NCBI GenBank assembly: GCA_021432635.1
Contig: MU270021.1
Location: forward strand, 938,594-1,002,593
Origin: Thozetella sp. PMI_491
Taxonomy: Eukaryota; Ascomycota; Sordariomycetes; Chaetosphaeriales; Chaetosphaeriaceae
Length of the DNA: 64,000 nucleotides
Direction of reading: 5' to 3'
Positions within the stretch are counted from its first letter, which is position 1. The number at the start of each line of letters is the position of its first letter. Positions 57,127 through 64,000 of the stretch are shown piece after piece. The notes under the pieces are model-generated. The model saw only the letters and a list, made by a program, of their open reading frames with translations. It searched no databases and had not been told where the DNA came from. Both the position numbers and the translations under genes were made by a program.

Positions 57127-58691
57127 TTAGACGGCGTCGCCGGTGCTAGTGTGCAAGGGTCAGCCGAAAGCCAGGGGTCATCAAGACAGAAGGACACTTA
57201 CTGCCGGCCCATGGTGTATCCAGAGGCACCGGGCTCCTTCTTGATCTCACGCGGCTCCTGTTTCATGGTGCCGCGCTCAGCGTTGATAGCCGAGGGGGCG
57301 GTGCGGCGTCCGAGACCAGTCTTCTTCCGAGGGGCCGGGATGCAATCGTCGTCGGAGTCCTCGGGCATGAAGGGGTTCATGGACTCGTCATCGTAGCAGC
57401 TGGAAAGTCCAACGAGCTGCGTCTTCTTCGGACCTGGCATGCGGTCGTCGGACGATGAATCCGAAGCAGCGGTGGTGGCAGCGGCGGCAGCTTTGGTGCG
57501 CTTGGCGCCAGCAACAGTGGCCGTCTTCTTCGGGGCCGGAATGCAGTCGTCGGACGACGAGTCCACGGTGATGGCGTTGGCTTTCTTGGTTCCGACAAGA
57601 GACAGGCCGCCAAGCTTAGTCTTCTTCACGGGAGCCGGGATGTGGTCGTCATCGTCGGACTCCTCCTTCTTGACGGCGAAGGCAGCGGAGAGACCACGCT
57701 TGCCCCGCTTCGACGGGGCCGGGAAGCAGTCATCGTCGTCAGACTCCTCTTTCTTGACAGCGAAGGCAGCAGAAAGCCCACGCTTGCCCAACTTCGATGG
57801 GGCCGGGAAGCAGTCGTCGTCGTCGTCGTCTTTCTCATCGTCCGGCTCCGAGTCATCCGAAGGCGACGAGTCAACCTTGTTCTTGGAGCTCTTGGCTCCG
57901 GCCTTCCGGGTTCCGCGCGGCTTCCTGGGAGTGGCAGGCTTAGGCTTGTCCGCCTTCTTGCCTGCGGCGGCTTCCTCCTTCTTGCGGAGTTTCTGCAGGT
58001 GCTGCCTGTAAATGAGTCAGTGAAATTGCCCAGACCTCAAGTGCCCACAAATGAGAGTAAACGATGGGAATATCAAAATGTCTCTGTAGAAGAAGTGCTG
58101 GGGGGACGTGAGATGTACGTGATAGCTTTGGGTGTGCAAGTATGGCCTAGGCCCTGCATCCGCTGGGTGATATTGCCAAGAAGCGTCGATCCAAGAGCTA
58201 CTTCAGCGGTAATCGAGGAGAGCAGATCTTTATTGGCCTTGTCGTTCCAGTGCATCCGTTCACCTTTTGGGGAGGCCATCGGAAAGAACGGGCGATGAGT
58301 AATAAACAGAAGGGGCTGGAGGACAAGTATGAAGAGAAGATTTGGGTGAAAGAAATTTTAAAAGAGAGAGAGGATAACGACAAAGGCCTGAAAGATCTTT
58401 GCGAAGTTGGATGCTAAGTCGGGCTTGGTGGCGCAATTTTGGAATTTGGCACTTGCAAAACTCGTCGGATGTGGCAGCCAAAGCTCGAAATGAAAAGGAA
58501 TCCAAGTCGAGGGAAGATTCGAAGGAACAAACTTACATAGCAGCGCTTGCCGTGTAGTTGTAGCCCTTGCTCGTGACGATTTTGATGATCTTGGGCCACT
58601 GCTCTTTGTCGACGGGCACGACCTCCATAATAGCGAGGAGCAGCGCCATATGGGCCTGCTCGTCCCAGTTGGTGGGCGACTGCTTCTGCAT
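57127..58691 (-). CDS. Myb/SANT-like protein with acidic repeat tail (first exon A form)
   Basis: Exons 58691-58537, 58005-57202 and 57145-57127, giving 325 residues. Exon A encodes a Myb-like domain (NWDEQAHMALLLAIMEVVP, QWPKIIKIVTSKGYNYT) and ends AT|GTAAGT. The shared exon continues QHLQKLRKKEE, finishing the third helix, then a Lys/Pro-rich basic part and six copies of an acidic motif (SDDDDCFPAPSK-like: CFPAP, CFPAP, HIPAP, CIPAP, RMPGP, CIPAP). At the end, TAA lies inside a GTAAGT donor. Splicing to 57145 (CTGAC branch, CTAG acceptor) gives HTGDAV and stop; retention gives a 320-residue form stopping at 57198. The paralogue at 62.2 kb has the same terminal intron phase, which favours splicing. 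A nuclear DNA-binding role is inferred. Two further first exons (58119-58279, 60088-60239) can use the same acceptor. Confidence 0.75.
58119..58279 (-). CDS. Alternative first exon B of the Myb-like locus
   Basis: Lies inside the intron between exon A and the shared exon. It encodes MASPKGERMHWNDKANKDLL...GLGHTCTPKAI, a diverged copy of the same Myb-like head, and ends AC|GTACAT 113 nt before the shared acceptor at 58005. Joining gives T-QHLQKLRKKEE in frame; the full form would be 327 residues. A second ATG at 58255 is possible. The short intron is the typical size for this genome, so this may be the main or a co-existing transcript; alternatively A and B are separate overlapping transcripts. 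Confidence 0.65.
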
Positions 58692-60087
58692 CTTGTCTTC
58701 GATAAAGAAAGATGCCGGGCCTCGGGCCGAAGGGACTGAAGCTATTGGGGGGGGACCTGTGAGAAAGAAGTTGGTTGCTGTGGTCTGGAAGAGGAAGGTG
58801 GTCCGTGCGTGGGTGTAGAGAAGAGAAAGTGGTCCGTGTTGAGGATTAAGAAGAGAAAGTGGTCCGTGTTAGGAGTTGTAAAGAGAGTAGTGGTCCGTGC
58901 ACAAGTTGAGGAAGGAAGTTGGTTGTTGTGGTGAAGGAGGGAAAGGTGGTCCGTGCGCGAATTTAAGCAGAGACGGGTGGTCTGTGTACAGAATGCTACG
59001 GAATATTGTTCAGGGAGAGGGTCTGTGCATAATAAGAAGGAAAGTTCGCCATTGTGTTCAGGTAAAGAAAGAAGGTCTGTGCACAACGTTGAGAAGAGGA
59101 GTTGGTCTGTGTTGCGAATCACCAATAGAAAATGATCCGTGTTACAAATTGTAAAAAGGGTGATCCGTGCACAGGATTGAGAAACCATGATGACGAGGGT
59201 TGGCCCGTCTGAGGAGGAAAACAGTGAGAAGACAATGTTTACATCAGACTTTTTTTTGGGCTACGATGGATGCTAAAGGGAAGACTGTGAAATCAGAAAG
59301 CAAGGAGCGGACCAGAACAGCAGCAGCCGTGGTGCTGCTTGTGCTCCAGGGAGGAAGGGGGGAGGGGGTCATTGCAGGCCCAGAGGGCACCCAAGCCCAA
59401 TCTACAAAGGAATGATGGGCTGTAAACTGGGGAGAACTTTTGGCCAAAAACTTTTGGCCTGACTCTTCACTTTGAAGTTCGAATCATGGGTGTGAGGTTT
59501 TGGTCTTGAGATCTCTGGCACGGTATCGAGTTGCTCGTTAAATCCAGGGCTGCTGGATGGTCTTGGTGATGTCGTGATCGTTGTAACTCCGATGGCGGCC
59601 AGGGCTGCAGAATAATGTATTTGTGCGTGTCGAGCGATATTGTGAAATTAGATCCTCGGCGTCGAGCGTCGTTGAGCTAAGGTGTTTATTGTGATGCAGA
59701 CGCGTAAAAATGGCCCGGCCGACTCGATCTGAACCGAAGAAAAGACCAGCCAACAACCCTGAATCTGAAGTATTACCCATGCTACTACGCCGATCACTCG
59801 ACCGTTGGGCTGCAAGTGAAGCTAGATGAAGAGACAAATTTGAGGCGTACCAAAGAGGGGTCCGATGGAATATTTGGGTTCATGACGCGGCTCCGATATT
59901 TTATCGCCACAGGCGGATGCAAGGAATGGGGAAGCACAAAAATAAACTGGGAAAGAAAGAGAGAGACAAGGGGCGAGAAGCGCGTTGACAGAGAGACAGA
60001 AGAGGAGAGAGTGGCAGGAAAGATGAAAGAGCAGTAGAGATACTTCAGCGGTGCTGAGAGGCTGAAACTTAGAAATTTGATACGTAC
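58692..60087. other. Spacer between Myb-like first exons A and C
   Basis: Contains the 30-bp periodic repeat (58798-59169). No second exon for first exon C is seen here on the minus strand: nothing resembles the QHLQ.LR continuation. Confidence 0.6.
58798..59169. repeat. Decayed about 30-bp tandem repeat carrying GTGGTCCGTG
   Basis: Eleven copies of GTGGTCYGTG or one-to-three-mismatch forms start near 58798, 58829, 58859, 58890, 58946, 58977, 59018, 59073, 59102, 59132 and 59160: steps of about 30 bp or twice that. It begins about 107 bp upstream of the exon A start codon. Confidence 0.8.
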
Positions 60088-60239
60088 TGCAGCGCCCGAG
60101 GGGTAAAATCGTACCCTTTTGCATGCAAAAGGGCTGTGATCTCCTCGAGTTGCCCCGAGGAGGGTTTTGTAACCGCATAAAAAGCGGCGATGATGGCATC
60201 GGGGGACACGTCGTCCCAACGCGTCAGGTTGCGCGGCAT
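60088..60239 (-). CDS. Upstream first exon C of the Myb-like locus
   Basis: ATG at 60239; encodes MPRNLTRWDDVSPDAIIAAF...AKGYDFTPRAL and ends CA|GTACGT, the same phase as exons A, B and the paralogue's first exon. With no downstream partner of its own before 58692, it could splice over exons A and B to the shared acceptor (2082-nt intron), giving Q-QHLQKLRKKEE in frame and 324 residues. It may instead be an orphaned gene head. The open frame, intact ATG and intact donor argue against simple decay. Confidence 0.55.
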
Positions 60240-62162
60240 CGTGATGTTGTTGTCGACTTCTTGTCGACAGCTTTTGTGTGGTTTGTGGGAAGAAAAGAGA
60301 AAGAAAAGAGGAGAGCGGGTTTTAGATCGTGGAAGAAGGAGGAAGAAGAAAGTGGTATGTGCGCTACTGGTAAGATTTAGCGGCCCGGAGAGAGGCTCGC
60401 GTGCCGGAGAAACCAATAACCTGCAAAGCAGGCGAGGCAGATGGGGGGCCGGTGCTGTTTTTGCGCCAGACTGGACCAGTGTAGATGTCTAGTGAGCCAG
60501 TGCATGGCCACGTCTCAATCACATAGATAAAAATCATGACAAACAATGACTGAGAAGCCATCTTGTCAACATTAGAGGAAGACTTCCGCTACCGTGCTAC
60601 CAATAATACTAACATAAGAGAATATAGAAGAGACACGAGAGTAGAATGTCGGACGGGAGAACATATGGACCTAAGAATATCGTTACTACATAAATGCTAC
60701 TTGAGAGAGCAGGAAGAGAATATCTTTAACTTACAAGCTGACACAAGGAAATCTGCTTGTCGTTTTTATTTGTCTGTGAATTTTTTACAAATACATGAAC
60801 GCATCAACTTCACCGCCTGTCTTGTTTAGCAAGCCAGAGAGCATGGAGACATGTCAACAACCAGACAAAATGGCCGAGAGCATTTTGTGTCTACAGGAGT
60901 CTACACTACTACTTAGTATTTCTTACAGACAAAAATGTTAACTCCCAACTAGAAACCATTAGGTAGTTCACGGGTATAAAGGAGAAAGACAAATCATCGA
61001 TGCCAGTTCTGTGACTCTTAGGTTTGACAAATACCCTGCTAACATGATGACATTTGGTAAATGCGCATGCTGGTGACATAAACAATGCAAAAATGACCGA
61101 GACTGGAGCTTTGGATGTGGAGGAAACTCAGTGCCTCTCAAGTAGACAGTACAGACCTGTGTGCATCCTCCGTAGGCTCTGAAATCCACTCAGCCATTGC
61201 AGAAGGTAGCTCTCTGAGCTGACAATCACGAATAAACCAATTATGGTAATCGCTCATGCTATTTCCAGCCTCGCGTTACCACTCCCCGCACCGGCTGGCT
61301 CAAAGAGGCAAGCAAGGATCACAAAATGGGCTGATATTGCCGTAAAACGGTGACACGTAATATAGCATGAAGTATGGAGCTGGCGGAAAGCTCGTCAAAG
61401 AACAGTTTGCCAGCTGTAAAGGCATGGCGACCACTCTGGGCCGAGATATCCTTTAAAAACACTTTTATGGGACCCTCCTGGACCACTGCGGGTATAGGCT
61501 CAGTTGATGGAGAGAGCAAAGAGGCTGTCGACCATCAGTTCATGAATTGGTGCTCCTGCCACTACCCCACGTGTCAGAACGATGGCGGGAAAGGGCAATT
61601 AGGATGATCTTGGACTGTGCCTAGCAAACACATCTGTCCCACGCCGAGATGCCTCGAAGCAATTCCCGAGAATTACGGAGACTTGGTCAGCTGTAACTGT
61701 GGACATGAGTATGACTTTGACTAGACATCAACATATCTAGATGGGATTGATACGGAAGTGTAGAGAAGGGATACAGAGTAGTAGACGACACCTGTGCAAC
61801 AGGATCCCTTCGGGTGCAATGGATGGGTTGTCGCTTCGTAGAGGCTCTATCACTTTGCATAGGCATGACAATGACTTATGACTTAATGTCTCAATTAACT
61901 TGGTATCGAGAACCTATTCACCCTCTCAGCCCCTCTGCGCCGAACTCCTTAGTCTTCTAGTCGTACACGTTATTCCGGGGCCTCGACACAAGCAAAACGA
62001 GACTATGTTGCAAAACAAGTCCCCTCCTGCATGGCATCTGGGCCAAAAGAAGATGCAGCTTGATGTCAAAATGCTGCGCAAATAACTGGTATGGAGCAAG
62101 CCAAGTTAAACGCGGCCATAGCGGTCGTAATCGGAAGGGACTTTCTGTCTATGGCCGGCCAC
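60240..62162. other. 1.9-kb gene-free region
   Basis: The first part is the promoter of exon C (purine-rich on the plus strand, about 60290-60360). The rest is AT-richer and holds no supported gene or repeat. Confidence 0.55.
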
Positions 62163-63307
62163 CTAAGCCTCCCCATAGTTGAAGCTAGACAAATTTAGCA
62201 TGAGTGGCGCGATAAGATGGAGTATTGGGGGACAAAGGCTCACTCTTGGTTGTATTGGTGTTGGTCTGTGTCTGGCTGACTGTGGGCGGCCAGAGCGCTC
62301 AGCATTGCTTCATCCGTGAGGGTGGAAGTGTCGGCGACGTCATCGGTCAGGCGTTGGCGCTTAGCAGAGGGCTCGTCGTCGTCATCAGCGTCTACGCTCT
62401 CAAGGCTGGGATCCACGGCCAGGACACCAGTGACCTGTGTGAGTTGAGGGTCTGTGGGGATATCCGTGGGGCTGGGCTGGGGAATCTGCTCAACCGCGTG
62501 GACAGGTCCGCCTGGAATCGGGGCGGGCACCACGCCAGGGATTGGCACCGAGACGCCTGTTTGGATGCCGGGGGTGCCGTTGGGATCACCGGGAGCGAGA
62601 GGCTGCTTGCGCGGACGACCACGGCCCGGGCCAGGGCGCCGGGTGATGGGGTTCTGAGTCGGGTCGACCTTGGGAGAACTGCCACCCGTCCCCGGACTGC
62701 CGGTGATCTCAGCCTTGTTCTGGGCCCGGCGCAGGCCTTGGAAATGTTGCCTGTAGAGTTCCAGTCAGTGCCTGAGAGCTCACAGAGACGAGACCGAGCG
62801 GATGTAGGCCCGAGAGAAATATGAGGACGAGAGCTCAGAGCGGCTACTTGGCCACGTAAAAACCACCAAAGCGGCGAGGGAGGTCTCGCGCCATGACTGA
62901 GCTGCCGATGGGGGCAGGCTAGCTATGCGCAATGCTCGGTCTCTAGCCCCAGGCGATCGCTTGTACGCGATGCAGCGTTGTGTATGAGGTCGACATGAAG
63001 CACGTGTCCTGCACAGCGTGGAGAGTATGGCGGGCAGCTTGGCAACGCGAGACGGGGAGCCATGGCAGGACAACAAGGCGAGGATGGGGTTGAAGGAGAC
63101 GACGGCGAGCAGAAAAAGCCCAAAGAGGCAATAACAAGCTAAAATTGACACTTACCGGCATCCCTCGTTAGTGAATCCGTATCCAAGGCTGCGCATGTGG
63201 TTGCCGATAGTGGTCCACTCGGCGCCGCTGATGACGCCGATGTTCTTGACCGACAGGATCGTGAAAAACAGATCCTTGTCGGCCCGGTCATTCCAGTTCT
63301 TGTTCAT
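62163..63307 (-). CDS. Myb/SANT-like protein with AT-hook-like motif (paralogue of the 57-60 kb locus)
   Basis: Exons 63307-63156, 62750-62244 and 62184-62163, giving 226 residues. Exon 1 encodes the Myb-like head (MNKNWNDRADKDLFFTIL ... GAEWTTIGNHMRSLGYGFT) and ends CG|GTAAGT; the next exon starts QHFQGLRRAQNKAE, matching QHLQKLRKKEE of the neighbouring locus. An AT-hook-like GRGRPRKQP follows, then a Pro-rich stretch and an acidic end with a basic SAKRQR patch. As in the neighbour, a stop (TGA, 62240) overlaps a splice donor (GAGTGAGC). Splicing to 62184 (TGCTAAA branch, CTAG) adds DFNYGEA; otherwise the protein is 220 residues. The 405-nt first intron is long for this genome. Likely nuclear DNA-binding protein; target unknown. 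Confidence 0.78.
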
Positions 63308-64000
63308 CGTGGCTCCGAAGGCTCGCGCTGGCGCTTGCTGCCAACCGAGCAATCAGGGTGCTGGCCGACGTCGCGATAGTGAGCCGTTAAGGACCTTATT
63401 GCTAGTAGGAGGAGATTGGGTGGGAGAGAGATAGAAGTGCGAACAGATCAGTCTCGCGTGTGGTTTTAGGAGGCGGGGCCAAATGGGAGCGGCTGGCAAG
63501 CTGCGCCCGAAGATTAGCCGACTAGTCTTAGCCGGATTTTAAATGGCAGGAGTAGGTTGGCTTTGACTCGATTGGCCACGCGCCAGAGCACGTGGGGCAG
63601 CGGCAAGCGAGATAACGCACCTCACGGAGCCGTGGGGTGGATGACTGCCTTGACTTCGCTGGTCCTGCCTAGACTGCCTTGGCTGGTAGTGCTTCGGAGG
63701 GAGCCAAAAAAAGGAGGGTCGATCCCACTTTCAATTTGTCAAACCCCACCTGGTCATGTGCTTTGGCGAAAATTTCGCGTCACCAGTAGGGCCGAGCACT
63801 GCTTCAATCGAGACGGGACGCGACCCCCCAACCTCCCGAGTTTTCCAAGGCTGATGGTGTCGGATCCACAGGCAGGCGTCCCCTCATGAGGTGTGGCACA
63901 CTCGTCGGATGAGCAAAGAGCCGAGCCATTGGCATTTATACACATATTTCTTTCATTTCCTGGTGCCCTCCGGGGGGGAATTGGGGCCGACCAAGAGACA
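63308..64000. other. Right-edge region
   Basis: Promoter of the Myb-like gene and non-coding DNA to the window end; no gene supported. Confidence 0.5.

Noticed and set aside
56973-57197. 74-codon minus-strand frame after the Myb-like shared exon as a further coding exon
   Set aside because: No acceptor gives the right phase from the donor at 57201; the CTAG acceptor at 57146 leads to a short HTGDAV ending in another frame.

Overview
This window comes from a filamentous ascomycete, most likely a sordariomycete. The evidence is intron architecture (49-100 nt introns with GTRNGT donors, CTRAC branch points and YAG acceptors), GC-rich codons, fungal-only families (Zn2Cys6 factor, Pth11-type receptor, NACHT/ankyrin NLR, Mus7/Mms22) and repeat copies differing almost only by C-to-T/G-to-A transitions, as expected from repeat-induced point mutation (RIP). 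The genus cannot be named from sequence alone.

Layout. 1-2153: 3' part of ATP2 (F1 beta subunit), whose 1387-nt spliceosomal intron carries an intact ORF for a GIY-YIG nuclease-like protein with two C2H2 fingers. 2154-5106: gene-poor accessory DNA with a minisatellite, a RIP-diverged repeat pair, a tandem duplication and a truncated copy of the SPT16 N-terminus. 5107-26337: dense, mostly housekeeping genes: secreted CE1 esterase, Zn2Cys6 regulator, ORC5, glycogen branching enzyme, mitochondrial ClpX (MCX1), cytochrome oxidase subunit COX5 and Mus7/Mms22. 26338-28969: gene-free, with a MITE-like element and a possible solo LTR. 28970-32692: Pth11-type receptor and secreted GMC oxidoreductase. 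34040-37937: NACHT-ankyrin NLR with recently duplicated repeat blocks and a broken tail. 38782-48838: mitochondrial-type AAA ATPase, TFB1 (TFIIH p62) and KGD1 (2-oxoglutarate dehydrogenase E1). 49524-50358: small secreted protein. 50359-53729: gene-free. 53730-63307: three small Myb/SANT-like gene loci plus a protein joining a STAND-type helical N-terminus to a low-molecular-weight phosphatase fold whose catalytic cysteine is replaced.

Two items stand out. First, the GIY-YIG/zinc-finger gene inside an ATP2 intron looks like a nuclear counterpart of intron-encoded homing nucleases. Second, on the minus strand at 57.1-60.2 kb, three different Myb-like first exons, each with its own ATG and all ending in the same phase, can be joined to one shared acidic second exon. 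A complete paralogue at 62.2-63.3 kb has the same exon plan with its own tail. This resembles a clustered alternative-first-exon system that would put different DNA-binding heads on one tail.

Several genes serve mitochondria (ATP2, COX5, MCX1, KGD1, the AAA ATPase) but there is no operon logic; each gene has its own promoter. All exon boundaries were read by eye from splice signals and protein continuity, without transcript data.
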